This document shows, one piece after another, positions 1 to 8,101 of a stretch of 64,000 bases of DNA. Both the position numbers and the translations under genes were made by a program. The stretch lies in contig OY829843.1 in the NCBI GenBank assembly GCA_963691885.1, positions 4,402,001 to 4,466,000 of the forward strand, read 5' to 3'. This DNA is from G963691885 sp963691885. Its GTDB lineage: Bacteria; Pseudomonadota; Alphaproteobacteria; UBA8366; Aestuariispiraceae. Below the pieces are notes generated by a model that was given only the letters and a program-made list of their open reading frames with translations, ran no database searches and was not told the DNA's origin. Numbering within the stretch: position 1 is the first letter of the stretch; each line of letters begins with the position of its first letter.

Positions 1-1132
1 CAACAAGATCCGGTTGTCCGACATCGCAACGATCGAGTTGCTTGTCGACGTCCTGCCCCTCGCTCAATTGAACATCGGCAGGCAGAAGATCCATCTCGTC
101 CGCCAGATGCTGCCGGTGCAGAAATGGCGTGCCCACTTCGATCAGTTCAACACCCAGTTCCCGCGCCAGAAAGCGTGCCAGCGGAACTTCCAGTTGAGAA
201 TCAGGAAAGAAGAACACCCTCTTTCCCGCCAGATCCTGACGGTACTTTTCAAGAGCGCGTTCAGCCCGCGCCCGAGGCCCCTTAATCGCGGCGTCAAAAC
301 GTTCGGCGTCAATCCCCCAGGTCTCTGCAACCGCCTTCAACCAAAGCGTCGTTCCCTCTGAGCCGAGTGGAAATGGTGCGGGTATGCGCGTCGCACCCCG
401 CTCTTCCAGACAGCGAGCTGTATCCGAGAGAAAGGGTTGCGCCAGGATATACCGACTGCTGGAACCAATTGGCGGCATTTGATCCGAGAAACGGGCTGGC
501 AAAAAATGAACGGGCCCGACACCGAGATCGTCAAGAATGCGTCGAATCTGATCTTCGACAACATCGGCAAGCGCCCCAACCACAACCAGAGACGCGGGTG
601 CGCCTTCCGGCTCTTTCGGCATCTCAGGCACCAGAGAGGCCAGACAGGCGTCTTCGCCCTGTGTGAAAGTCGTCTCAATACCACTTCCCGAATAGTTCAG
701 CACCCGGACTTGCGGCATATGAATCCGCGACAGCCGTTGAGCGGCACGGGAAAGATCAAGCTTGATCACTTCAGACGGGCAGGACCCAACCAGGAACAGC
801 GTCTTGATGTCAGGCCGCCGCGCGAGGAGTCGTTCCACAACATGGTCCAACTCGTCGTTCATATCCGCCAGACCAGCCAGGTCGCGTTCATCAATGATCG
901 CGGTCCCGAAACGCGGTTCGGCAAAAATCATAACGCCTGCGGCGGACTGGATCAGATGGGCACAGGTTCGGGACCCCACCACCAGAAAGAAGGCGTCCTG
1001 AATCTTTCGGTGCATCCACACAATGCCGGTAAGCCCGCAAAAGACCTCACGCTGGCCACGCTCACGAATGACGTCGGGCGCGGTACAGCCGCCGGTTACG
1101 TCCGGGCGTTCTGCTGTCATTACATCTGTCAT
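1..1132 (-). CDS. bchN: BchN, light-independent protochlorophyllide reductase subunit N (partial, C-terminus off the left edge)
   Basis: Subunit of the dark-operative protochlorophyllide reductase (BchL/BchN/BchB), which reduces ring D of protochlorophyllide in bacteriochlorophyll synthesis. The reverse-strand reading frame is open from the ATG at 1132 to the window edge, 377 codons; the family is usually about 420-430 residues, so roughly 50 are missing. Visible motifs are VFCGLTG, SRTCAHLIQS and LVGSCPSE. Cys32, Cys57 and Cys118 fit the three cysteines by which BchN holds its [4Fe-4S] cluster (established for the family). The ATG overlaps the bchF stop as ATGA, so the two are translationally coupled. 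bchB would be expected next, outside the window. Confidence 0.95.
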   Translation of the reverse strand, partial: MTDVMTAERPDVTGGCTAPDVIRERGQREVFCGLTGIVWMHRKIQDAFFLVVGSRTCAHLIQSAAGVMIFAEPRFGTAIIDERDLAGLADMNDELDHVVERLLARRPDIKTLFLVGSCPSEVIKLDLSRAAQRLSRIHMPQVRVLNYSGSGIETTFTQGEDACLASLVPEMPKEPEGAPASLVVVGALADVVEDQIRRILDDLGVGPVHFLPARFSDQMPPIGSSSRYILAQPFLSDTARCLEERGATRIPAPFPLGSEGTTLWLKAVAETWGIDAERFDAAIKGPRARAERALEKYRQDLAGKRVFFFPDSQLEVPLARFLARELGVELIEVGTPFLHRQHLADEMDLLPADVQLSEGQDVDKQLDRCDVGQPDLV

Positions 1133-1674
1133 GACCGGCCACCGGTAACAGCAAATTCAGCATTGGAGATTTCGAGGCGACTGGATCGCGCCAGTTGGTT
1201 CGATTGCAACCGGGCCGCACGAAGCTTGAGAATAAATTGGATGGCGTTAACCACATAAGCGCTATACGCCGCAAGGGCGATAATCAATTGCTCCTGTGGG
1301 GTTCCCCAACCGGCAAATATAGCAGCCAGATATGCAGTGTGAAGCGCCAGCACGAGCATGCTGAAAACGTCTTCCCAAAAAAACGCCGGCACGAACAGCC
1401 ACTTGCCAAAGACGACCTTTTCCCAGATCGAGCCAGTGATCATGATGATGTAGAGAATGAGGGTCTTCGCGATGACCGAAACTGTTGCCAGCAGCAGCCC
1501 CTCACCCGTCATCAAATAGTGAAGAACCAGATAAAGACTGACCGCGAACACGACAAATTGTAGAGGCGCCAGAATCCCCTGGACGAGCGTCCATTTGGTC
1601 TGGTCCCTTCGGATGCGCTCCTCCTCAGAATAGAGAGGTTTTACAATCCTTTGCCTCTCCTGGTGTTTTCCCAA
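1129..1674 (-). CDS. bchF: BchF, 3-vinyl bacteriochlorophyllide hydratase
   Basis: Hydrates the 3-vinyl group of (bacterio)chlorophyllide on the way to bacteriochlorophyll a. The 181-residue product has the family hallmarks WTLVQGILAPLQF, MITGSIWEK and PAFFWEDVFSMLVLALHTAY, with several hydrophobic segments, so it is a membrane protein. Length is slightly above the usual 165-175. The first possible start is TTG at 1674, preceded at good spacing by an AAGGGG ribosome site; no ATG or GTG fits. It is first in a leftward operon, overlapping bchN by four bases. Two PpsR-type boxes lie 60-105 bp upstream, so aerobic repression is likely. Confidence 0.95.
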   Translation of the reverse strand: MGKHQERQRIVKPLYSEEERIRRDQTKWTLVQGILAPLQFVVFAVSLYLVLHYLMTGEGLLLATVSVIAKTLILYIIMITGSIWEKVVFGKWLFVPAFFWEDVFSMLVLALHTAYLAAIFAGWGTPQEQLIIALAAYSAYVVNAIQFILKLRAARLQSNQLARSSRLEISNAEFAVTGGRS

Positions 1675-1734
1675 CGCGCCGCCCCTTAAGGATCTGTTTC
1701 ATCAAAAAACAGTTTATGGCTGGCTCGCAAATAG

Positions 1735-1779
1735 TGTCAAGTTTAATTGACGCCTTTATTTTGTTACACATTTGATACA
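1735..1779. promoter_or_regulatory. Tandem PpsR/CrtJ-type operators in the bchF-ppaA divergent region
   Basis: The gap 1675-1984 separates divergent bchF and ppaA. It holds two 18-bp elements of the TGT-N12-ACA type bound by PpsR/CrtJ (known consensus). The first, 1735-1752, is TGTCAAGTTTAATTGACG with one mismatch in the last triplet. The second, 1762-1779, is TGTTACACATTTGATACA and matches exactly. Their starts are 27 bp apart, as expected for cooperative binding of two tetramers. The rest of the gap is AT-rich promoter-like sequence with no other gene. Confidence 0.8.
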
Positions 1780-1984
1780 TACTCATATAAATAGTAAGAG
1801 TATTATTGATAGGGAAATAAGGCTTGTTTGCTGTCAAAACCAACGTCAAAAGAGCGTTAGGGCAAACACGAACGGTGGTTCGGAAACCGGCTCTGCGAAG
1901 TCCAGAAAAAAGGCTTTCGAAGAGCGACGATTGATGCAAAGCGCCTCGAAATGAAGCGTGTTGGATTGATGAGGGGGGAAAACA

Positions 1985-2947
1985 TTGGATGGCTTTAGAG
2001 AAAGGGGCACTAGACGGCCACTGGACCTTTCCAATCTTGATCCGCAAAGTCTAAAACGGCAGGCTGACCAAGGGATTTCCGAAACCCAACTTCAAACCGG
2101 TTCACTGGATAAAGACGCGTTGCAGAAGACAATCTCTTACGAAGTAATCCCCAGACTGATGATGGCCCATCGCAGCCGGCAGAATGATCCAGCCAGGGTC
2201 ATGGCGGCTTTGCATAGTAATGCGGCCCAATACAACATCTCAGATAACACACCGCGCCCGGAAGATATCGACGGTTTACTTCTTGACCTCACCCGGGGGA
2301 CGGAAACCCAAGCTTACGACCGGACGATTCGATGGCTGGAAGAGGGAAACAGTTTTCGTTCCCTCTCCCTCAACTTTTTGGGCCCTGTCGCGGAGAAACT
2401 GGGCGATCTTTGGGCGGAAGACAGACTTGATTTTGCTGAAGTGACAATCGGGGTCGCCCGATTACAACATCTCTTCAATCGTCTGTCGTCTGAGTTGCGT
2501 GATGTAATGCCGTACCGCCTCTATCAAGGATATGAAGAGGCTTCATCCTCCCAAAACATAGCCAATATTCTATTGGCCCCTGTTCCGGGCGATCAACATA
2601 ACTTTGGCCTCAGTGTCTTGGGCGGTTTCCTGGAGGATGAAGGGCATCGTGTGCAGATAGAACAGGCCGCAACGATCCAGGAACTCGAAACAATTGTTTC
2701 AGAGGAAAACATTGATGTTCTTGGGATATCTGTAAACACGCAGGCCCAACTGAAATTCCTTCAATCCACAATTGTCCGCCTGAAGGCCGCCTCTAGAAAC
2801 CCGTCTCTATTTGTGATGGTTGGCGGGAAATGTGTTGATTCAAATGCCGAGAGACTACGGATGTTCAAGGCCGATGCTTATGCAGAAGATGCGCCTGCAG
2901 CCGTCGCGACGATAAAAGCCCTACTTGATGTGCGGGATATAATGTAA
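1985..2947 (+). CDS. ppaA: PpaA/AerR-type cobalamin-binding antirepressor of PpsR
   Basis: Regulatory partner of PpsR in purple bacteria: a cobalamin-binding protein that modulates PpsR/CrtJ repression in response to light and oxygen. The 320-residue product has a helical middle part (about 95-175, with LGDLWAEDRLDF) and a B12-binding fold from about 193. The motif GDQHNFGLSVLG contains D203-x-H205-x-x-G208, the signature for base-off cobalamin binding. The start is TTG at 1985, chosen because AGGGGGG lies about seven bases upstream and no ATG in frame precedes the conserved region. It is followed 40 bp later by ppsR on the same strand. Confidence 0.9.
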   Translation: MDGFRERGTRRPLDLSNLDPQSLKRQADQGISETQLQTGSLDKDALQKTISYEVIPRLMMAHRSRQNDPARVMAALHSNAAQYNISDNTPRPEDIDGLLLDLTRGTETQAYDRTIRWLEEGNSFRSLSLNFLGPVAEKLGDLWAEDRLDFAEVTIGVARLQHLFNRLSSELRDVMPYRLYQGYEEASSSQNIANILLAPVPGDQHNFGLSVLGGFLEDEGHRVQIEQAATIQELETIVSEENIDVLGISVNTQAQLKFLQSTIVRLKAASRNPSLFVMVGGKCVDSNAERLRMFKADAYAEDAPAAVATIKALLDVRDIM

Positions 2948-2987
2948 TCAATACCTTTGGAACATCCGTTTTCTGATGTGAGATCAA

Positions 2988-4415
2988 ATGCCTAACAGCA
3001 GCAATCAAAAATCCAGACCCCAATTTCAAAAACCTCAGGAAACTCTGGGCGATCTTGAAACCGAGGTTGTCAGCGGCCTGATTGCGGCCGCATCTGATGT
3101 CGCCCTTGTTCTTGACGCACAAGGCCGTATTCAGGACGTTGCCTTTGGCAATGATGAGCTGGCCAGCCATGGATTTGACGAGTGGCGGGGCCAACAATGG
3201 TCAGATGTGACCAGTGTAGATAGTAAAGGCAAGCTCCAGGAACTACTCAGCGAAGATCTTGTAAAGGGATCGATTCGCTGGCGGCAGTTGAACCACCCCT
3301 CCCCCAACGGGTCTGACGTCCCCATCAAATACCTCACATTTCCGTTGGGTGACGAAGGTAAAATTTTGGCGGTTGGCCGGGAAATGTTGGCCCTTTCAAA
3401 CATGCAGCAGCGTCTGGTCGAAGCCCAGGTTTCTCTTGAGCGGGAATATGCCAAACTGAGAAGCGCTGAAACCAGATACAAAATGCTGTTTCAAATGGCA
3501 TCAGAGGCCGTTTTGATTATCGATGCCACCACATCGAAGATTATTGAAGCCAATCCTGCGGCCAGCCGAAACCTGAACAAACCAGAACGAAAATTGATCG
3601 GTACGGTGCTGGGCCGTCTTTTTGATCAGGAAAGCAATGACAACGTCTCAGGCCTGCTGGCCCTTATTCGCGATACCGGTCGGGGTGATGATATCCCGGT
3701 GAAGAACCGCGACGACGGCGCGGAGCTTATGTTGTCCGGTTCCCTGTTTCGACAGGACGGCCAAACCTATTTCCTGATAAGGCTGAGGTCGGAGGGCACA
3801 GACACTTCCGCCACGGATGACGCCACGCAGTCGATGGTTGGCGTGATCGGATGCATGCCAGATGGTTTTGTTGTCACCGACATGAAAGGCCGCATTCTGA
3901 AGACGAATGCCGCGTTTTTGGACATGGCTCAGATTGGGTCTGAAGAACAGGCCCTTGGTGAAAGACTGGATCGCTGGCTCGGCCAATCCGGCATCGACAT
4001 GAATGTCATTATGGCAAACCTGAAAGAACATGGCTCTGTTCGCCTGTTTGCGACCTCGTTGCGCAGCGAGTACAGCACAGAAGTCGATGTGGAGGTGTCA
4101 GCTGCCACCGCACATGTAGCGCCAAGTTGCGTCGGTTTTACCATCAGAAGCGTGGATGGTCGCCTTCCACGACCAAGCGAAACAGGTGCATTTGTGCCAA
4201 AATCTGCGGAGCAGTTGACCAAGCTTGTCGGCCGGGTCCCGCTTAAGAACCTCGTCCAGGAAACCACTGATATTATTGAAAAATTATGCATCGAGTCTGC
4301 GCTTGAATTGACCGGCAACAACCGGGCCTCTGCCGCAGAAATGCTTGGTGTCAGTCGCCAGAGCCTCTACGTCAAAATGCGGCGCTATGACATCGGCAAC
4401 CTCGATATGCTTTGA
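2988..4415 (+). CDS. ppsR: PpsR/CrtJ, PAS-domain repressor of photosynthesis genes
   Basis: Represses bacteriochlorophyll, carotenoid and light-harvesting genes under oxygen. The 475 residues divide into an N-terminal domain (1-140), a Q-linker/helix (about 140-160), PAS1 (about 162-270), PAS2 (about 283-390) and a Fis-type helix-turn-helix at the end (about 433-470, with NNRASAAEMLGVSRQSLYVK). I count only three cysteines, 289, 381 and 434. Cys434 sits just before the HTH, as does the redox Cys424 of Rhodobacter sphaeroides PpsR, but PAS1 has no cysteine to match Cys251. It lies between its probable partner ppaA and its probable target bchG. Confidence 0.95.
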   Translation: MPNSSNQKSRPQFQKPQETLGDLETEVVSGLIAAASDVALVLDAQGRIQDVAFGNDELASHGFDEWRGQQWSDVTSVDSKGKLQELLSEDLVKGSIRWRQLNHPSPNGSDVPIKYLTFPLGDEGKILAVGREMLALSNMQQRLVEAQVSLEREYAKLRSAETRYKMLFQMASEAVLIIDATTSKIIEANPAASRNLNKPERKLIGTVLGRLFDQESNDNVSGLLALIRDTGRGDDIPVKNRDDGAELMLSGSLFRQDGQTYFLIRLRSEGTDTSATDDATQSMVGVIGCMPDGFVVTDMKGRILKTNAAFLDMAQIGSEEQALGERLDRWLGQSGIDMNVIMANLKEHGSVRLFATSLRSEYSTEVDVEVSAATAHVAPSCVGFTIRSVDGRLPRPSETGAFVPKSAEQLTKLVGRVPLKNLVQETTDIIEKLCIESALELTGNNRASAAEMLGVSRQSLYVKMRRYDIGNLDML

Positions 4416-4451
4416 TCCGGGAAAACCCCGGGACTTCAACATCAACCCGAT

Positions 4452-4503
4452 TGTCAGATTTTATTGACATTTTAACATCAAAAACTGTCATGTTTAATTG
4501 ACA
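4452..4503. promoter_or_regulatory. Two perfect PpsR/CrtJ operators upstream of bchG
   Basis: Between ppsR and bchG are two exact TGT-N12-ACA elements: TGTCAGATTTTATTGACA at 4452-4469 and TGTCATGTTTAATTGACA at 4486-4503. Their starts are 34 bp apart, close to three helical turns, and the second ends 29 bp before the bchG start. They probably control bchG and the genes behind it. Confidence 0.87.
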
Positions 4504-4532
4504 GTTATTGCGCGGAAACCTAGACTTTCCGC

Positions 4533-5441
4533 ATGACAAACATCGTCAATACCGGTCATCACAACAGAGTGCCCAGCCTTTCCGCCTCCCTGGAATTGCT
4601 GAAACCCATCACCTGGTTTCCGCCAATGTGGGCTTATGGTTGCGGCGTGGTCTCGTCCGGTGTTTCCGTTTTGGACAACTGGCATCTGGCACTTGCCGGC
4701 ATCATGTTGGCTGGCCCGCTTGTCTGCGCAACATCACAGGCCGTTAACGATTGGTATGATCGTCACGTCGACGCCATCAACCAGCCAGAGCGACCGATCC
4801 CGTCCGGCCGCATCCCGGGTCGTTGGGGCCTCTATATCGCCATTCTGTGGACCGGCCTGTCCCTTTTGTTGGCTGCAAGTCTGGGCACGGTTGTGTTCGG
4901 CGCTGCGGTCTTTGGATTGGTCCTTGCCTGGGCGTATAGTGCGCCACCCCTGCGGCTAAAAATGAATGGATGGTGGGGTAACTCAGCTGTCGCAATTTGT
5001 TACGAGGGCCTTCCTTGGTTTACGGGAACAGCCGCCCTCACCCTTGCCATGCCGGATGACCGGGTTCTGATCGCGGCCGCCCTCTATAGTTTTGGTGCCC
5101 ATGGCATCATGACACTCAACGATTTTAAATCCATCGAAGGGGATCGAAAGCTGGGGGTCGGCTCCCTTCCAGCGCGGCTGGGTCCTGAACGTGCAGCCAA
5201 ACTGGCCTGCATCGTCATGTTGATCCCGCAGTTTGTCATGGTTGGTTTCCTGTTGAACTGGGGGGCCTTCATTCACGGCGGGATCGTAAGCCTGTTCACA
5301 CTGGTGCAAATCGGCCTGATGGCAAAACTCCTGAAAGACCCAAGAAAACTGGCACCGTGGTACAACGGCACCGGCATTACCCTCTATGTTCTGGGAATGT
5401 TGGTGACCGCCTTTGCACTGCGGGACATGGCGGGGACATAG
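4533..5441 (+). CDS. bchG: BchG, bacteriochlorophyll a synthase (prenyltransferase)
   Basis: Esterifies bacteriochlorophyllide a with geranylgeranyl or phytyl diphosphate. UbiA-superfamily membrane protein of 302 residues with about eight hydrophobic segments. The first Asp-rich motif is NDWYDRHVDAINQPERPIPS (residues about 72-91), the second LNDFKSIEGDRKLGVGSLP (about 193-211); both bind the prenyl diphosphate with Mg2+. An N-terminal LKPITWFPPMWAYGCG stretch is typical of chlorophyll synthases. The next gene starts three bases after the stop, indicating an operon with the carrier gene and bchP. Confidence 0.95.
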   Translation: MTNIVNTGHHNRVPSLSASLELLKPITWFPPMWAYGCGVVSSGVSVLDNWHLALAGIMLAGPLVCATSQAVNDWYDRHVDAINQPERPIPSGRIPGRWGLYIAILWTGLSLLLAASLGTVVFGAAVFGLVLAWAYSAPPLRLKMNGWWGNSAVAICYEGLPWFTGTAALTLAMPDDRVLIAAALYSFGAHGIMTLNDFKSIEGDRKLGVGSLPARLGPERAAKLACIVMLIPQFVMVGFLLNWGAFIHGGIVSLFTLVQIGLMAKLLKDPRKLAPWYNGTGITLYVLGMLVTAFALRDMAGT

Positions 5442-5444
5442 ACA

Positions 5445-6842
5445 ATGACGGCACAGCAAGATCGCGAGATTGGCCTTGGTTGGCTGGGCATCATACGCTG
5501 CGGATTGGTCCAGACAGCGCTTGGCTCCATCGTCGTTCTCTGCACTTCAACACTGAACAGGGTCATGGTCGTCGAACTGTCACTCGCCGCCACAATCCCG
5601 GGTGCACTGGTTGCGCTCCACTACGCCATTCAGCTTTCCAGGCCGCGACTTGGTTATGGGTCCGACGTCGCCCGCAGACGCACCAACTGGATATTGGGCG
5701 GCATGCTGACACTGGCGATAGGTGCGGTCGGTGCTTCAGTTTCCATATTGGTCATGGCAGAGAACCTCTATGCAGGAATTGCCCTCTCAGCCCTGGCTTT
5801 CATCCTGATCGGGGCGGGCGTCGGGGCTTCTGGCACATCCCTTCTCGCCATGGTCGCAACCCATGTCAAACCATCCCAGAAAGGCCCAGCGGCCACAATT
5901 TGCTGGGTCATGATGATTGCGGGCATGGCCATTACGGGTGGCAGCGCCGGCGCGGTTCTGGACCCCTTCTCAGCACAGCGTCTGATTGAGGTGAGCGCCG
6001 GTATTGGCGTCTTCGCCATGGTAATGACTATTCTTGCCACATGGCGACTGGAACCGGCAAAGACACAAGTGACACAGTCTATGGACGCGGCCACCGCGCC
6101 TAAAAAGCAGGGCTTCAAGATAACCCTGGCCGAAGTCTGGGCAGAGAGAAACGCCCGTGACTTTACCATCTTTGTCTTTGTTTCCATGCTGGCCTATAGC
6201 GCGCAGGATCTGATCCTGGAACCCTTCGCCGGGCTTGTCTTTGGCATGACGCCTGGTGAATCAACACAACTGTCCGGCCTGCAGCATGGTGGTGTGCTGT
6301 TGGGTATGATCATCGTTGCACTTTCCACGTCTGGCATGGCAAAGGGCAGGTTGGGAACCTTGCGCGATTGGACGATCGGGGGCTGCCTCGCCTCAGCCCT
6401 CTCATTGGTCATGATCGCATCCGGTGGCTTCATGGCAGAGACATGGCCCCTTTCACTCTGCGTTTTCTGTCTTGGTGTATCGAACGGCGCGTTCGCCGTC
6501 GGTGCCATCGGCTCCATGATGGTACTGGCAAGTGACGGTAAAGGGGGTCGACAGGGCACCCGGATGGGCCTTTGGGGCGCCGCCCAAGCCGTTGCCTTCG
6601 GATTGGGTGGTTTTTTGGGAACGGTCGCAGTCGACATTTCGAACCAGATCTTTGACGTCACCGCGGTTTCTTACGGCACGGTGTTTCTGGCAGAGAGCCT
6701 GATGTTCCTCATCTCTGCACGACTTGTCCTCAGAATTCGCCATGCCACTGATAAATCAACACAAACATTGAAACAAAATGAAACATTTGCGCGCGAAACG
6801 GCCCTTCCGAACCGCGCCACTGAACTACAGCAAGGAGCCTGA
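5445..6842 (+). CDS. PucC/LhaA-family carrier (BCD family MFS), the bchG-bchP-linked type
   Basis: Integral membrane protein of 465 residues with about twelve hydrophobic segments, in the BCD branch of the major facilitator superfamily (PucC, LhaA and the Orf428-type protein between bchG and bchP). Relatives are needed for light-harvesting complex assembly or pigment delivery. The position between bchG and bchP matches the Orf427/428 member of Rhodobacter clusters, often annotated as a bacteriochlorophyll synthase 44.5 kDa chain. It starts three bases after bchG and ends five bases before bchP, so the three are co-translated. The substrate is not known. Confidence 0.88.
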   Translation: MTAQQDREIGLGWLGIIRCGLVQTALGSIVVLCTSTLNRVMVVELSLAATIPGALVALHYAIQLSRPRLGYGSDVARRRTNWILGGMLTLAIGAVGASVSILVMAENLYAGIALSALAFILIGAGVGASGTSLLAMVATHVKPSQKGPAATICWVMMIAGMAITGGSAGAVLDPFSAQRLIEVSAGIGVFAMVMTILATWRLEPAKTQVTQSMDAATAPKKQGFKITLAEVWAERNARDFTIFVFVSMLAYSAQDLILEPFAGLVFGMTPGESTQLSGLQHGGVLLGMIIVALSTSGMAKGRLGTLRDWTIGGCLASALSLVMIASGGFMAETWPLSLCVFCLGVSNGAFAVGAIGSMMVLASDGKGGRQGTRMGLWGAAQAVAFGLGGFLGTVAVDISNQIFDVTAVSYGTVFLAESLMFLISARLVLRIRHATDKSTQTLKQNETFARETALPNRATELQQGA

Positions 6843-6846
6843 TCCG

Positions 6847-8061
6847 ATGACACAAGACGAAATTTACGATGTTGTTGTTGTGGGTGGCGGGCCATCCGGC
6901 GCGACAACGGCGTGGGATTTGGCAAAACTCGGCCATAAGGTCGTCATGCTCGATAAGGCGGGGCGTATCAAACCTTGCGGGGGTGCGATCCCCCCTCGCC
7001 TCATCCGTGATTTCGACATTCCGGATTCGCAGATTGTTGCCAAAGTAAACACGGCGCGGATTATTGCCCCGTCGCATCGCGAAGTTGATATGCCGATCGA
7101 CGGTGGTTTCGTCGGCATGGTGGACCGGGAGCATTTTGACGAATGGCTACGCATTCGGGCCGCCCATGCCGGGGCAATCTGGATCAAGGGAACTTTCGAG
7201 ACCGTTGAACGCGATCAGAATGGCACGGCGGTGGTTGTCTACACAGCCAAGAACGCGGACGAAGATGAGTATGGGGGCCGCCTGAAAGCGCGCTGTGTGA
7301 TCGGCGCAGATGGTGCGCGTTCCAAGGTGGCCAAGCAGAACATCCCGAACGCGGACCGTATCCCCTGCGTCTTCGCCTATCACGAGATCGTGGAAACCCC
7401 CGACACGACGCCAGGAAACCCGAACCAGAAATATGACGGTGCCCGCTGCGATGTGTTCTATCAGGGGGAACATTCCCCCGATTTCTATTCTTGGATCTTC
7501 CCCCATGGCCAGACCATGTCCATTGGAACCGGTAGCGCAAACAAGGGGTTTTCCCTGCGCGGTGCCGTTGGCGGATTGCGAAATCAAACTGGATTGCAGG
7601 ATTGCAAACTGATCCGGCGTGAAGGGGCGCCCATCCCCCTAAAGCCGCTGAAGAAATGGGATAACGGCAAAGATATTCTGGTCGCTGGCGATGCCGCCGG
7701 TGTTGTGGCGCCCGCGTCTGGTGAAGGCATCTATTATGCCATGTTGGCCGGTCGCCTTGCAGGAGAAGCAGCCGACAAATTTATCAAGACCGGCGATCCA
7801 AAAGCACTGCTCCATGCCCGCAAGTCCTTTATGAAACTGCATGGCCGTGTCTTCCTGATCCTCGGTATCATGCAGAAATTCTGGTATCAGAATGACAAAC
7901 GGCGCGAGCGGTTTGTCAGCATGTGTGATGACCCTGATGTCCAGCGTTTGACCTGGGAATCCTACATGAACAAAGAGCTTGTGCGGAAGTCACCAATGGC
8001 TCACGTCAAAATCTTCTTCAAGGATTTGGCGCATCTATTCGGGGTAGTCGCGCCGAACTGA
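6847..8061 (+). CDS. bchP: BchP, geranylgeranyl diphosphate/bacteriochlorophyll reductase
   Basis: Reduces the geranylgeranyl tail of bacteriochlorophyll stepwise to phytyl. The 404-residue flavoprotein begins with an FAD-binding VVVVGGGPSGATTAWDLA motif, has IGADGARSKVA (about 155) and the second FAD motif VAGDAAGVVAPASGEGIYYA near 280. The ATG at 6847 is preferred to an ATG 69 bases upstream because it lies just ahead of the conserved N-terminus and follows an AAGGAG ribosome site. Four bases separate it from the carrier gene. Confidence 0.95.
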   Translation: MTQDEIYDVVVVGGGPSGATTAWDLAKLGHKVVMLDKAGRIKPCGGAIPPRLIRDFDIPDSQIVAKVNTARIIAPSHREVDMPIDGGFVGMVDREHFDEWLRIRAAHAGAIWIKGTFETVERDQNGTAVVVYTAKNADEDEYGGRLKARCVIGADGARSKVAKQNIPNADRIPCVFAYHEIVETPDTTPGNPNQKYDGARCDVFYQGEHSPDFYSWIFPHGQTMSIGTGSANKGFSLRGAVGGLRNQTGLQDCKLIRREGAPIPLKPLKKWDNGKDILVAGDAAGVVAPASGEGIYYAMLAGRLAGEAADKFIKTGDPKALLHARKSFMKLHGRVFLILGIMQKFWYQNDKRRERFVSMCDDPDVQRLTWESYMNKELVRKSPMAHVKIFFKDLAHLFGVVAPN

Positions 8062-8101
8062 CACTCTACACCACCGGTCAGGACCAGGCTGAGAACGACG
8101 C

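Noticed and set aside
437..1258. A 273-codon forward frame at the left end
   Set aside because: It lies antisense to bchN and bchF, whose motifs and coupled starts are clear on the other strand.
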